Source of the DNA: Saprospiraceae bacterium
Lineage (GTDB): Bacteria > Bacteroidota > Bacteroidia > Chitinophagales > Saprospiraceae
Assembly: GCA_016787525.1 (NCBI GenBank)
Contig: JAEUUP010000044.1
Coordinates: forward strand, 96,905 to 160,904
Direction: 5' to 3'
DNA: 64,000 nucleotides
Positions 35,771-45,494 of the stretch are shown piece by piece (position 1 is the stretch's first letter; each line of letters starts with the position of its first letter). The translations under genes and the position numbers were made by a program. The notes below the pieces were generated by a model. It did not search any database, had not been told where the DNA came from, and was given only the letters and a program-made list of their open reading frames with translations.

Positions 35771-37489
35771 TTATTCAACAAACAGTTTTTCAGTAATTTT
35801 TTTATCCAAAACAGCCGATTTGGCACCGCGTTCTTTGGCTTTTTGCCAATACTGAACGGCTTTTTGTTTCTCACCCGATTTGAACAAATAGTCGCCAAAG
35901 CCTTCCAATACTGAGGGGTCCGATTCGGCGGTGAGTTTGAGGGCTTCGTCTGCCATTTGTTTGGCTTTTTCGCCTAAACCCTCGCGACCAACCAAGGCGT
36001 TGGCGTAGCGAATCATGGCGATGGGTGATTTGGCATTGAGCTTCAAAGCATCTTCAAAAGTCTTGTCGGACTGTGTATAGTTTTTTGATTTTGAATAAGT
36101 GATACCCAACTCCACCAAAGCATCGAGTTTCAAAGGTGGCTTTTTGGCAGACATCAAAATAGCCTGTTCGAGCGATGACACAGCAGCTTCGTATTTCCCT
36201 TTTCGCTCATTTGCCAAACCGTTGAAATAGAAGGCAATGGCTTGGTTCGGAAACAAATCGGCGGCTTCTTCGCTGGTTTTCAAGAGGTCGTCGTACAAGC
36301 CGAGTTCTTCTTCGGTGTACATTTTTTGTTCCCAAACAGCGTAAATGCTTTTGTTGAGTTCGAGGCATTTTTTGTATTTTGCCAATGCTTCCGTTGCTCG
36401 CCCGTTGTGATAGAGCATATCGCCCAAAAGGGAATAGGATTTGGCATCAGTTGGGTGCGCTCTTTCCACTATTTCCGCCAATTGCAAACCTGCAGTCGCC
36501 AATTGTTTGTCTTTGCCCTCAGCGATTTTGTTCACGTAGGGTAAGATGGCTTTTATTTTTTCATCAATTTTTATCTCAGGTTTTTGGAACACATCGCGCA
36601 GTGAGTTCAAAAAAGCCACATCCGCATTGCCATTAGAAGCATTGGATACTGTCCGAGAGGACTCCGTTGGAGAGGGGGCTTGTTTGACGGCTAAAGCCAT
36701 GCGGGCTTTCGAATCGTTGGGGTCGCGTTTCAAGATGCGCTCGTAGTAGGTCATGGCGGTGGCTTTATCGCCCAATTTCAAAAAATATTCCGCCGCCTGA
36801 TGTTGGTATTCGATGACTTGAGGGTAGGCATCTGCCAGCTTTTTCAGTTCGCCTGCGGCTTTTTTGAGGTCATTCATCACTTCATAAGTCAAGCGTTTTT
36901 TGTCTGTGATGTCCTCGTTGATGCCCGTTTTTTTCTCCAAATCTTCCAAAACTTTTATGGCTTTGCTGGGTTCGTTGACGCGTACATGCGCATGAGCCAG
37001 ACGGAAATACATCTCTTCTGAAAAATCCATCTCAAAATCATTTTTCTCAACGATGGTTTTATAGACATCAATCGCCTCGCGGTCTTTGCCTATTTTTTCG
37101 TAAGTTTCAGCAAGTTGGATTTGATACCACTTGTTTTTGACATCAATGGCAACCGCTTTTTTAGCAAAATCAATAGCGCGCTGGTTGTCGCCCATTTTGT
37201 CGTACAGGCGACTCAACTGAAAGGCACAACCATCGCATTTGGGGTTTTTCTCCAACACTTCGTTGAACAATTTAGCGGCACCGTCCAATTTGCCAATTTG
37301 CTGCTGCACCACAGCACCCATATATTTTTCTTGCAGTTGCACTTCTGCTTCACTGATGCGAGCCGCTTGGGCTTGATTGGTGATTTGTGCCGATATACTG
37401 AGGGGTATGGCACATAATAAAACACTTTGCAGGTGTCTGAAACGCTTGCAAAGTGTGCGATGAGTAATCGAATCGGATAGAAAATTCAT
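35771..37489 (-). CDS. Secreted tetratricopeptide-repeat protein
   Basis: 572 aa with a signal peptide ending PLSISAQ. At least ten TPR-like units follow, e.g. GKLDGAAKLFNEVLEKNPKC, GDNQRAIDFAKKAVAIDVKN, GDKATAMTYYERILKRDPND and GKYEAAVSSLEQAILMSAKK, in two blocks joined by a Ser/Thr-rich linker (about 270-285). It is probably a periplasmic scaffold; the partner is unknown. The linker is where a split motif copy (36647-36678) is translated as SPTESSRTVSN. Exact motif copies lie at 35909 and 37396. Confidence 0.85.
   Translation of the reverse strand: MNFLSDSITHRTLCKRFRHLQSVLLCAIPLSISAQITNQAQAARISEAEVQLQEKYMGAVVQQQIGKLDGAAKLFNEVLEKNPKCDGCAFQLSRLYDKMGDNQRAIDFAKKAVAIDVKNKWYQIQLAETYEKIGKDREAIDVYKTIVEKNDFEMDFSEEMYFRLAHAHVRVNEPSKAIKVLEDLEKKTGINEDITDKKRLTYEVMNDLKKAAGELKKLADAYPQVIEYQHQAAEYFLKLGDKATAMTYYERILKRDPNDSKARMALAVKQAPSPTESSRTVSNASNGNADVAFLNSLRDVFQKPEIKIDEKIKAILPYVNKIAEGKDKQLATAGLQLAEIVERAHPTDAKSYSLLGDMLYHNGRATEALAKYKKCLELNKSIYAVWEQKMYTEEELGLYDDLLKTSEEAADLFPNQAIAFYFNGLANERKGKYEAAVSSLEQAILMSAKKPPLKLDALVELGITYSKSKNYTQSDKTFEDALKLNAKSPIAMIRYANALVGREGLGEKAKQMADEALKLTAESDPSVLEGFGDYLFKSGEKQKAVQYWQKAKERGAKSAVLDKKITEKLFVE
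36647..36678 (+). repeat. Split copy of the 10-mer motif within the TPR gene
   Basis: TACTG, 21 bp containing the hairpin CTCCGTTGGAG, then AGGGGG. It aligns with the intergenic copy at 11420-11450 over nearly its full length. Here it is translated on the minus strand in a flexible linker. Confidence 0.6.
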
Positions 37490-37534
37490 TTTCGTATTTT
37501 CTTAAAAATGACAAATCAATGTATAAAAGGTGGC

Positions 37535-38539
37535 TTAGGATGCAAATTTGGAGTAATCGCTGATGCTCAATTCCGATTTACGTCCTACATACTCAACGAA
37601 ATTTCCGACCATACTGTTGCTCAAATTGGAGTCAATTATCGTGGTTTCTTCCCCTATAACTGAATTTTCGACAATGCTGCTCTCGATAGTCGTATTGCGC
37701 CCAATCGAAACATAAGGCCCAACCACAGAATCCTTGATGCTCACGCCATCGCCGATGAAACACGGTTGGATGATGACCGAATTGCGGGTTTTGGCAGAGG
37801 CAGCCACCATGGGTTCGTTCTTTTTGATGTCCAACATGCGTTTGTTGGCATGTACGACAGCTTCTTTGTTGCCGCAGTCAATCCATTCATCAATACTGGC
37901 GGTACGGAACTTTGCCCCTTTGTTTTTCATATTCTCCAAAACGCTGGTCAGTTGGTACTCCCCCCTCAGTTTGATGTCGTTGTCAATGAGATAATTGATT
38001 TCATCGCGCAATTTTTCACCACTGTTGAAGTAGTAGATACCGACAATTGCCAAATTGGAAATGAAATACTGTGGTTTTTCAATAAAATCAGTGATGTGGT
38101 TGTTTTGGTCCAATTTGACGACCCCAAAAGACGAAGGGTCATCTACTTTCTGAGTCCAGACGATACCATCTTCCTTTGGATTGAAATGAAAATTGGCACG
38201 AAACAAGGTATCAGCAAACGCCACAATCAAATTGCCTGACAAACTGGGCGAGGCACAACCGATGGCATGAGCAATGCCCAACGGTGCGTCCTGTTTGTAA
38301 ATCGTCCCTTTTGCGCCGACAGACTGTGCCACATCCATCAATTGGCTCTCAACATCTTCACCAAAATCACCTGTGATGAATGCGACTTCATCAATTTTAC
38401 CGTTAAAGGATTGTGCTAGATCTTCTACTAAGCGTTGCACAATGGGTTTGCCAGCAACAGCAATTAAAGGTTTCGGTATGGTCAAAGTGTGTGGGCGCAA
38501 ACGAGACCCCTTGCCTGCCATTGGGATGATAATTTTCAT
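37535..38539 (-). CDS. Sugar-phosphate nucleotidyltransferase
   Basis: 334 aa. The nucleotide-binding signature MAGKGSRLRPHTLTIPKPL with AGKP is at the N-terminus, as in glucose-1-phosphate thymidylyl- or uridylyltransferases (RmlA/GalU/GlmU-like). Catalytic-region blocks are VAFADTLF and DFIEKPQ. The C-terminal third has hexapeptide-like left-handed helix repeats (VIIQPCFIGDGVSIKDSVVG, IVENSVIGEETTI). It makes an NDP-sugar; which one cannot be told. Neighbour of dut in the same direction. Confidence 0.88.
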   Translation of the reverse strand: MKIIIPMAGKGSRLRPHTLTIPKPLIAVAGKPIVQRLVEDLAQSFNGKIDEVAFITGDFGEDVESQLMDVAQSVGAKGTIYKQDAPLGIAHAIGCASPSLSGNLIVAFADTLFRANFHFNPKEDGIVWTQKVDDPSSFGVVKLDQNNHITDFIEKPQYFISNLAIVGIYYFNSGEKLRDEINYLIDNDIKLRGEYQLTSVLENMKNKGAKFRTASIDEWIDCGNKEAVVHANKRMLDIKKNEPMVAASAKTRNSVIIQPCFIGDGVSIKDSVVGPYVSIGRNTTIESSIVENSVIGEETTIIDSNLSNSMVGNFVEYVGRKSELSISDYSKFAS

Positions 38540-38644
38540 AGCTTGAAATGCGGGAGTTTGTGATACTTGAAAAATAATCAGGTATAGTTGGTTTAAAAAT
38601 TAGGTTCTTTTGTAAATACTATATGGTTTTGATTGTACAAAACC

Positions 38645-39079
38645 TCATTGAGTTCCTGTACTTCCAAAACCGCCTGCGCCTCGTTCAGTCTCATTCAAAA
38701 CGTTGACCGATTGCCACGTCACTCGCTCATGTTTGGCAATTACCATTTGTGCAATACGTTCGGCTGGCTCAATTGTTTGTGTTTCATTTGAAAGATTAAC
38801 TAATATAACTTTTATTTCGCCCCGATAGTCTGCGTCAATTGTTCCAGGTGAGTTGAGACAAGTCAACCCTCGTTTGGCCGCTAAGCCACTCCGTGGTCGG
38901 ACTTGAGCCTCAAACCCTAATGGCAATTCGATGAAAAGTCCTGTTGGAATCAAAGTGCGCTCAAGTGAGCCTAAAGTGATGGCAGAGTCTATATCAGCAC
39001 GCAAGTCCATACCAGCAGAGCCGTCTGTTTCGTATGTAGGAAGAGGGTTTTTAGAGCGATTGATGATGTTTACTGTCAT
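38645..39079 (-). CDS. dut: dUTP diphosphatase
   Basis: 144 aa, normal for trimeric dUTPases. All five motifs are visible: GSAGMDLRA (I), VRPRSGLA (III-like Ser region), [19 protein letters not shown] (with the catalytic Asp in TIDADYRG), ERIAQMVI (IV) and the C-terminal [10 protein letters not shown] (V), which closes over the nucleotide. It hydrolyses dUTP to dUMP, protecting DNA from uracil and feeding dTMP synthesis. First gene of a minus-strand series dut - nucleotidyltransferase - TPR - DUF4292 - EnvC-like. Confidence 0.97.
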   Translation of the reverse strand: MTVNIINRSKNPLPTYETDGSAGMDLRADIDSAITLGSLERTLIPTGLFIELPLGFEAQVRPRSGLAAKRGLTCLNSPGTIDADYRGEIKVILVNLSNETQTIEPAERIAQMVIAKHERVTWQSVNVLNETERGAGGFGSTGTQ

Positions 39080-39246
39080 AAATTATGATTGAATAATTAC
39101 TTGTCTGTATGAATTAGGCGACGAAAGTAGCCTAATCCATACAAACCTCATATCTATTCGTTTTAATTTTTGATTAAAAATTTATAAAAACAAAATAAAT
39201 ACATAATAAATTCACACTGTAGTATTAAGAGAATAGGATTTTGAAG

Positions 39247-39687
39247 TCAATTTTGTTTTGTCACCTTGTCAATAAAATAAACCGTTTCGCCACGCCACTG
39301 AAATTGCTTGAGATACTGGACGTAGTGCAAGGTCACTCGCTGATTGGTGGCTTCAGCTTCTTGTAAACCTTTTACAACTTCATCTTCGCCGCGTTTGACC
39401 GAAAAAAGCCAAATATTGCCACCTGTGACCATTTGATTGCCATCTGCAGCAGAAGTGATACCAGGCATTTGGAGTTCACCTTCCCATGTTTTAAATACCA
39501 TGCCTTTGTGACTCAATTTACGGATATAGCCCGTTCGTGTGCCTTCGCTGTATGGGTAATAAATATAAAACGCCGCATAAGCGATGAAAAATAAAAGTAC
39601 AATCACTCCTGCCCAAATCAATTTGCGACCTAAATGCCATGATGCTACTTTACTTTTTAGCCCTTCTTGATATTCTTGAATACTCAT
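39247..39687 (-). CDS. Conserved single-span membrane protein
   Basis: 146 aa. One membrane helix (about 22-46, LIWAGVIVLLFFIAYAAFYI) follows a short cytoplasmic N-terminus. The conserved outer part begins YSEGTRTGYIRKLSHKGMVF and continues KTWEGELQM. Near-identical small proteins occur throughout Bacteroidota, without known function. It stands alone. Confidence 0.8.
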   Translation of the reverse strand: MSIQEYQEGLKSKVASWHLGRKLIWAGVIVLLFFIAYAAFYIYYPYSEGTRTGYIRKLSHKGMVFKTWEGELQMPGITSAADGNQMVTGGNIWLFSVKRGEDEVVKGLQEAEATNQRVTLHYVQYLKQFQWRGETVYFIDKVTKQN

Positions 39688-39902
39688 TTTATGCCAATTT
39701 TAATTTTATAGTTGTGATAAAAAAATATCATTTCCCTGTTTTCCAACGACAAAGATAAGTGAGATTTTAAGATTTCAAAAAGACAAAATCCATACTTGAA
39801 AACTCTTATCTGTCTGTTTTACAATGCCTTAAAATACACGCAACTGTTAAAATATTTATTCAGATTCGTACAATTTACTTTTTTATAACAAAAGGAATTT
39901 GC

Positions 39903-39910
39903 TAATTTTG
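39903..39910 (+). promoter_or_regulatory. Predicted -7 promoter box
   Basis: TAATTTTG fits TAnnTTTG, 42 bp before the ATG at 39952. No exact TTTG box was seen 17-23 bp upstream. The rest of the 264-bp gap is AT-rich and featureless. Confidence 0.5.
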
Positions 39911-39951
39911 CTCTGTACAATTCTTTTTTCACATTTCAAACATCCAACACT

Positions 39952-40869
39952 ATGAGTTTTTGCTCAAAAATGGCAGCTATTTTAGTTTTGTTAGCCGCTC
40001 AAGCTACCCCCTCAGTATCGCAGCTACCTGTAACGCAAGTCTTTTGTTTCGACATGGAGCGTGACGGCGCAGGCATCAATGTCAAAAACGCCCGATATAT
40101 GACGGCGTTTAATCCTCGTGGTTACAATAATCAACCACAATGGATGAACAATAACGAGTTGTACCTATCCGTACAAACCCCTTTGGATACAAGCCAAACT
40201 GAAGTTCTCTCTCTCTCGTTGCTCAACAATACGGCTATTCGTGTCACAGCAACGGCTGAGTCGGAATATTCACCTACACCAATGCTCGACCGTCGTTCAT
40301 TCTCTTGCATCCGCGCTGATGTTGCTGCAGCAGGTGGAACGCAGCGGTTGTGGGCTTACCCACTTGACCGTTCAAATGGTGGACGCGACTTGTTGCCTTT
40401 GCAGCAAAATATCGGCTATCACTGTTGGCTATCAGATAAAAAAGTAGCTCTTTTTATTGTCAATGGACAAGAAAACTATCTGAAAATAACCAATATTGAA
40501 GACCAAACCTCAATTGAATTGACCAAAGGCATTGGTCGCAGTCTTGCACGTATGAAAGATGGCAAACTGGCTTTTGTACAAAAAGCCACTGCTCAAACAT
40601 GGTATATCAAATCTCTCGACCCAAATACTTATGAGAGCCAAATCTTAATCGAAACATTGCCGAATGCAGAAGATTATGCCCTTTTGCCTGATGGGACTTT
40701 CATCATGGGCTACGCGTCAAAACTTTATGGGTATAATCCTGCCGACGCGACCAAAGAATGGCGCGAATTAGTAGATTTGTCAAAATATGGTCTAACCAAT
40801 ATCAAACGCCTTGCTATCAGCCGCGACCAAGACAAGATTGCCATCGTCAACGATATTACACCACGATAA
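39952..40869 (+). CDS. Secreted TolB/WD40-like propeller protein
   Basis: 305 aa. Signal peptide MSFCSKMAAILVLLAAQATP followed by SVSQ; the reversed motif copy at 40008 encodes its TPSV cleavage region. The mature part has propeller-like repeats with polar turns (FNPRGYNNQPQWMNNNELYL, LLPDGTFIMGYASKLYG, LAISRDQDKIAIVNDI). This resembles PD40/TolB-type six-bladed propellers. Function unknown. Confidence 0.75.
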   Translation: MSFCSKMAAILVLLAAQATPSVSQLPVTQVFCFDMERDGAGINVKNARYMTAFNPRGYNNQPQWMNNNELYLSVQTPLDTSQTEVLSLSLLNNTAIRVTATAESEYSPTPMLDRRSFSCIRADVAAAGGTQRLWAYPLDRSNGGRDLLPLQQNIGYHCWLSDKKVALFIVNGQENYLKITNIEDQTSIELTKGIGRSLARMKDGKLAFVQKATAQTWYIKSLDPNTYESQILIETLPNAEDYALLPDGTFIMGYASKLYGYNPADATKEWRELVDLSKYGLTNIKRLAISRDQDKIAIVNDITPR

Positions 40870-40942
40870 GATATGACGTATGAAAGCTTGTGCGCTTTTC
40901 ATACGTCACAATCCATAATTACCAAATAACTATTGGTCAAAA

Positions 40943-42502
40943 ATGATAGAAATTGAACTCCGCTTGTCGCCTCAAGAGGCGCACAACCCAGAAGCTATCC
41001 GACGTGCAGCAGCTCAAAAAATCGGCATCAATCCCTCAACCATCAACGATGTGCATGTACTGCGTCGCTCCATTGATGCCAGAAGTCGTGATGTTGTTTT
41101 TCAACTCCGTGTGGCCGTTTATACTGAGGGGTCTGTTTACCAACCTGAACCTGCTTTATTAAAAAATCTAAAAAACGTGGACAATGCGCCTCGTGTCCTC
41201 GTCATCGGCGCAGGACCAGCGGGATATTTTGCAGCATTAGAATTGATTGAATTGGGATTCAAACCCGTCGTTTTTGATAGAGGCAAAGACGTGCGCGCTC
41301 GTCGGCGCGATTTGCGTGCCATCCAACAATTTGGTGTCGTCAATCCACATTCCAACTATTGCTTTGGCGAAGGTGGTGCAGGCACTTATTCCGATGGCAA
41401 ACTGTACACACGAAGCCATAAACGCGGCTCTATCGAAAAAACACTCAAATTATTAGTCGAACACGGCGCAACATCCGACATTCTAATAGACGCACACCCA
41501 CATATCGGCTCTAATAAACTGCCTCAAGTCGTTCAAAACATTCGTGAGACCATCATTCATTTTGGTGGCGAGGTACATTTCGATAGTTTTGTCACAGACT
41601 TTATACTGAGGGGTCAAAAAATAGTTGGTATCGTCACCAATGACAAAGACGAGCATTTTGGCGAAGCCACTATTCTTGCCACAGGGCATTCGGCACGTGA
41701 TATTTATTACCTTTTGCATCGTAAAAACATCAAAATCGAAGCAAAACCCTTTGCCTTAGGTGTGCGCATCGAACACTCGCAAGCCTTTATTGATGAAGTG
41801 CAATATAAAAAACGCGAGCGTGGCGATTTGTTGCCCGCAGCCAGTTATTCGTTGGTTTGTCAAGTCAATGGGCGCGGGGTGTTTAGTTTTTGTATGTGTC
41901 CAGGCGGCTTAGTCGTGCCTGCGGCTACTGCGCCCAACGAGATTGTGGTGAATGGCATGAGTATGAGCCGTCGCGATTCGCCTTTTGCCAATTCGGGTAC
42001 AGTTGTCGCCATCGAAATAGAAGACTTGAAAGGGTTTGAGAAACACGGCGTTTTTGCAGGTTTGGCATTTCAGCAAAGTGTCGAACAAAAGATGTTTACC
42101 GCAGGCGATGGCAGCCAAAAAGCACCTGCCCAACGTTTGACAGACTTCGCTCACCGCAAAATATCGGCAAATTTGCCGCCTACTTCCTATATTCCAGGGC
42201 TTTTCAGTGCGCCTTTGCACGAATTATTACCCCCCTCAGTATTTCATCGCCTACAAAATGGTGTTCAACAGTTCGGCAAAATGATGCGTGGTTATATGAC
42301 CGCCGAAGCCAATGTCATCGGTACAGAAAGCCGTACCAGCGCACCCGTTCGCATTCCTCGAAACGGCTTAACGCTTATGCACGACGAGGTGGCGGGTCTG
42401 TTTCCGTCTGGCGAAGGGGCTGGTTATGCGGGCGGCATCATTTCAGCCGCTATGGACGGTCAGAACGTTGCCAAAGCTGTTGCTAAATGGTTGTTTGCTT
42501 GA
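40943..42502 (+). CDS. FAD-dependent oxidoreductase (NAD(FAD)-utilising dehydrogenase)
   Basis: 519 aa. N-terminal alpha/beta domain of about 85 residues, then the FAD-binding Rossmann motif VLVIGAGPAGYFAALEL, CFGEGGAGTYSDGKLYTRS, and a C-terminal FPSGEGAGYAGGIISAAMDG that contacts FAD. This layout belongs to a widespread group of large uncharacterised flavoproteins, sometimes labelled NAD(FAD)-dependent dehydrogenases. Substrate unknown. Motif copies at 41122 (YTEGS), 41604 (ILRGQ) and 42232 (PPSV). Confidence 0.88.
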   Translation: MIEIELRLSPQEAHNPEAIRRAAAQKIGINPSTINDVHVLRRSIDARSRDVVFQLRVAVYTEGSVYQPEPALLKNLKNVDNAPRVLVIGAGPAGYFAALELIELGFKPVVFDRGKDVRARRRDLRAIQQFGVVNPHSNYCFGEGGAGTYSDGKLYTRSHKRGSIEKTLKLLVEHGATSDILIDAHPHIGSNKLPQVVQNIRETIIHFGGEVHFDSFVTDFILRGQKIVGIVTNDKDEHFGEATILATGHSARDIYYLLHRKNIKIEAKPFALGVRIEHSQAFIDEVQYKKRERGDLLPAASYSLVCQVNGRGVFSFCMCPGGLVVPAATAPNEIVVNGMSMSRRDSPFANSGTVVAIEIEDLKGFEKHGVFAGLAFQQSVEQKMFTAGDGSQKAPAQRLTDFAHRKISANLPPTSYIPGLFSAPLHELLPPSVFHRLQNGVQQFGKMMRGYMTAEANVIGTESRTSAPVRIPRNGLTLMHDEVAGLFPSGEGAGYAGGIISAAMDGQNVAKAVAKWLFA

Positions 42503-42549
42503 TACCTGACACAACTGTTGTATTTCCTAAAAGTCGTTTCCTACCCGAG

Positions 42550-42571
42550 GTTCTACGTTCAGTCGTAGAAC
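42550..42571 (+). terminator. Hairpin after the FAD oxidoreductase gene
   Basis: Perfect 8-bp arms GTTCTACG / CGTAGAAC with a 6-nt loop, followed by ACTTTTCC, 48 bp past the stop. The T-tract is short, so termination strength is uncertain. Confidence 0.6.
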
Positions 42572-42669
42572 ACTTTTCCTGTGTCGCTACAAAATTTTCA
42601 GTTTTTTAAAAAAATTTTGCAAAAACTAAAACTCTTCTCTTGCGCAATTCGTTTTATGATTGTACTTTT

Positions 42670-42701
42670 AGCGAAAATTCGCTGAATTGCGAATTTTCGC
42701 T
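42670..42701. promoter_or_regulatory. 32-bp palindrome upstream of the acyl-CoA dehydrogenase gene
   Basis: Perfect 13-bp arms AGCGAAAATTCGC / GCGAATTTTCGCT around TGAATT, 82 bp before the ATG at 42784. There is no T-tract, so an operator for a dimeric repressor of fatty-acid genes is more likely than a terminator. No regulator gene is adjacent. Confidence 0.65.
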
Positions 42702-42783
42702 GAATGTAAATTCTGCAAGTATTTTAAAATCAATATTTTACAACAATTCAGTATTTTTCTAAAAATATTAAAACTAATAAAAC

Positions 42784-44586
42784 ATGACCGATATACTTGA
42801 AAAAAGCGAAGTCCTCAATGGCGGGGCGTTTATTATTCAAGATTCTACGCCCGACTCAACTTTCATTCCCGAAGAGTTGAACGAAGAACAACTCATGGTA
42901 AAAGCGATGATTCAAGACTTTCTGAAAAATGATATTGACCCGAATCGCGCTGCTCTCGAAAAACAAAAAGAAGGTTTAGCACCCAGCTTACTCGAAAAAA
43001 TGGGTGATTTAGGTCTGCTCGGTACACACATGCCTGAAATCTACGGCGGTACAGCTATGGACACCAATACAAATACGATGATTTGCGACGCACTCGGCCC
43101 TGCGGGCGGTTTCACTGTATCGTATGCGGTTCAGACGGGTATTGGTATGTTGCCGATTTTCTATTTCGGTACTGAAGAACAAAAGGCGAAATACTTGCCC
43201 GAAACCATCAGTGGCAGACTTAAAGTGGCTTATTGCTTGACAGAGCCAGGCAGTGGTTCAGATGCTTTGGCAGCTAAAACACGTGCTGACCTTTCGGCTG
43301 ATGGGACACATTATGTTATCAATGGTCAAAAAATGTGGATTTCAAACGGTGGTTTTGCCGATATGTTCATTGTTTTTGCCAAGATTGATGGTGCGAAGTT
43401 CACGGGCTTCATGGTTGACCGCCATACTGAGGGGGTCACTTTGGGTGCAGAGGAAGATAAGCTCGGTATCAAAGGCTCATCAACACGTCAGATTTTCTTT
43501 GAAAACGTGAAAGTCCCTGTTGAGAATGTTTTAGGCGAAATCGGCAAAGGTCACTTGATTGCTTTCAACGTATTGAATGTCGGTCGTTTCAAATTAGGTG
43601 CATTGTGTTTGGGTGGTGCGAAAGCTGTCGCGACGATGGGCATCAAATACGCCAATGAGCGTCAACAATTCAAACAACCTATTGCCAACTTCGGCGCAAT
43701 TCAGCACAAGATTGCCGAAATGGGTATCAAAATCTTCGTGGGCGACTCGTCTCAATACCGTATTTCTCACTTGATGCAAGAACATATCCACAATTCGTTG
43801 GAAAATGGCAAATCTTACTCAGAAGCTACGCTTGATGCTGCCGAAGAATACTCCATCGAATGTGCGCTCATCAAATTCATCGGCTCAGAGGCATTGGGTT
43901 ACGTGGTGGATGAAAATGTGCAAATTCACGGTGGTATGGGCTTTTCGGAAGAAGGTCAAGCTGCACGTGCTTATCGTGACAGCCGCATCAACCGCATTTA
44001 TGAAGGCACGAACGAAATCAACCGCCTTTTGTCAGTTGATATGTTGTTGAAAAAAGCGATGAAAGGCAAGCTCGACATCGTTGGACCCGCTTGGGCTGTT
44101 CAGAAAGAGTTGGCTTCGATGCCGTCATTCGGTCGTCCCGATGGCGAATATGGCGAGGAATATACAGCCTTGAAAGATTTCAAAAAAATCATCTTGATGG
44201 TAGCTGGTGGTGCGGCTAAGATGCAGATGGACGGCAAAATCAATCTTCAAACCGAACAAGAGATTTTGATGAATGTCGCTGATATGTTAGCTGAAACCTT
44301 CAACTGCGAATCAACGCTCTTGCGTGTTCACAAATTGGCAGGCATGATGAACAGACCCCTCAGTATGGAGGTTTATGAAGCCATCCTAAAAGTTCAATTT
44401 GCAGATGCGACGACACGCATTTCTAAATGGGCAACCGATGCTTTGTGCGGTTTTGCAGAAGGGGACTTGTTGAAAACTTTCTTGATGGGCTTGAAACGTT
44501 TTACGAAATATCCACCAGTCAATGTAAAAAAGGAACGTCGTACTATTGCTGCCGCTATGATTGCAGCAAACGAGTTCTGTTTCTAA
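42784..44586 (+). CDS. Acyl-CoA dehydrogenase
   Basis: 600 aa, the long form with an extra C-terminal domain as in very-long-chain enzymes. Family signatures: CLTEPGSGSDA (about residue 150), MWISNGGFADMFIVFAK (FAD contact), IQIHGGMGFSEE-type sequence VQIHGGMGFSEEGQAARAY, and the catalytic Glu in IYEGTNEINRL. It oxidises acyl-CoA to trans-2-enoyl-CoA, passing electrons to an electron-transfer flavoprotein, in fatty-acid oxidation. Motif copies at 43425 (HTEGV) and 44356 (PLSM). Confidence 0.95.
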   Translation: MTDILEKSEVLNGGAFIIQDSTPDSTFIPEELNEEQLMVKAMIQDFLKNDIDPNRAALEKQKEGLAPSLLEKMGDLGLLGTHMPEIYGGTAMDTNTNTMICDALGPAGGFTVSYAVQTGIGMLPIFYFGTEEQKAKYLPETISGRLKVAYCLTEPGSGSDALAAKTRADLSADGTHYVINGQKMWISNGGFADMFIVFAKIDGAKFTGFMVDRHTEGVTLGAEEDKLGIKGSSTRQIFFENVKVPVENVLGEIGKGHLIAFNVLNVGRFKLGALCLGGAKAVATMGIKYANERQQFKQPIANFGAIQHKIAEMGIKIFVGDSSQYRISHLMQEHIHNSLENGKSYSEATLDAAEEYSIECALIKFIGSEALGYVVDENVQIHGGMGFSEEGQAARAYRDSRINRIYEGTNEINRLLSVDMLLKKAMKGKLDIVGPAWAVQKELASMPSFGRPDGEYGEEYTALKDFKKIILMVAGGAAKMQMDGKINLQTEQEILMNVADMLAETFNCESTLLRVHKLAGMMNRPLSMEVYEAILKVQFADATTRISKWATDALCGFAEGDLLKTFLMGLKRFTKYPPVNVKKERRTIAAAMIAANEFCF

Positions 44587-44626
44587 AAATTTCCATTTTT
44601 TGATACACAATCAAAAACGATTAATG

Positions 44627-44656
44627 AAGGCTGCTCTGCATGGGCAGCCTTTTTTG
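44627..44656 (+). terminator. Terminator of the acyl-CoA dehydrogenase gene
   Basis: AAGGCTGC / GCAGCCTT with a 9-nt loop, then a run of T, 41 bp past the stop. Confidence 0.85.
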
Positions 44657-44679
44657 TTACAAAATCATGTAGCAAACGC

Positions 44680-44708
44680 TTGGCTTCAAACTTAGCACAC
44701 TATATTTG
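44680..44708 (+). promoter_or_regulatory. Predicted promoter of the ECF sigma gene
   Basis: TTG (44680-44682), 18 bp, then TATATTTG (44701-44708), an exact TAnnTTTG. The ATG of the sigma gene lies 28 bp downstream. This is the housekeeping-type promoter, so the sigma gene is probably not purely self-activated. Confidence 0.75.
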
Positions 44709-44735
44709 TCTGTCACTAAGCAACCAAATTATAAA

Positions 44736-45296
44736 ATGCCTAACGAAAACTATCTGGATCGGCTCATACTCAAGGCTTTGCGCGACGATGACGACAAAGC
44801 TCTGAGCCATTTGTTTGAAAGCCAATACAATCGGCTTTTTCGCAGTGGTGTCAAGTGGGGGGCAGACTCGGAGTTGGTGAAAGAAAGCATCCAAGCTGTT
44901 TTCCAAGACTTGTGGCAATATCGGCACAGCTTAGGAGATATTCAATCGTTCGAGGCTTATTTGAAGGCGGCTTTGAAACGTCGCATCTTTAAGGAACTTA
45001 CCAAAGAACAAAAAATCAAAATCACGGATGAATCGGAGCTAAATGAACACGTTTTGTCTGTGCCTTCATACGAGGAGATACTCATAGCCCAACAAACACA
45101 AAGCGATGTCAAACAACGTCTGATGATATTGCTCGAACAGTTGACACCTCGCCAAAAAGAAATCGTCATGTTGAAATACTTTGAAGAATTGTCTTACACG
45201 GACATCGCCGAGCGCACGTCTTTGCAGGTGGAGACCATTTATAAGATACTGCACGAAGCCATCAAGAGATTGAAGGCTATCCTACCCCCTCAGTAA
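44736..45296 (+). CDS. ECF (FecI-like) RNA polymerase sigma factor
   Basis: 186 aa from the ATG at 44736. Region 2 is around residues 15-80 (ALSHLFESQYNRLFRSGVKW, FQDLWQYRHSLGDIQSFEAY) and region 4 around 125-180 (LTPRQKEIVMLKYFEELSYT followed by DIAERTSLQVETIYKILHEA). Together with the FecR and TonB genes that follow, it should form a cell-surface signalling system that switches on a nutrient-uptake operon. Its last codons and stop (PPQ, TAA) are supplied by a reversed motif copy at 45286-45295. Confidence 0.93.
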   Translation: MPNENYLDRLILKALRDDDDKALSHLFESQYNRLFRSGVKWGADSELVKESIQAVFQDLWQYRHSLGDIQSFEAYLKAALKRRIFKELTKEQKIKITDESELNEHVLSVPSYEEILIAQQTQSDVKQRLMILLEQLTPRQKEIVMLKYFEELSYTDIAERTSLQVETIYKILHEAIKRLKAILPPQ

Positions 45297-45494
45297 AAGC
45301 ACGACAAAGCAAGACTTTTGTAGTGGCACATCAAGCAAAGCAAATTTTTTTTTATTTTTTTTTCAAAAAGCAGGAAGAAATTGTCTGAGACTGTCCTCTA
45401 TACCAATAAACAACGGCATTTAAGTTTTCATACTTTATAATTGGTGAGTGTCACAGCCTCGTTTAGGGGCTGTTTTCACCTTTCAATCCATAAG

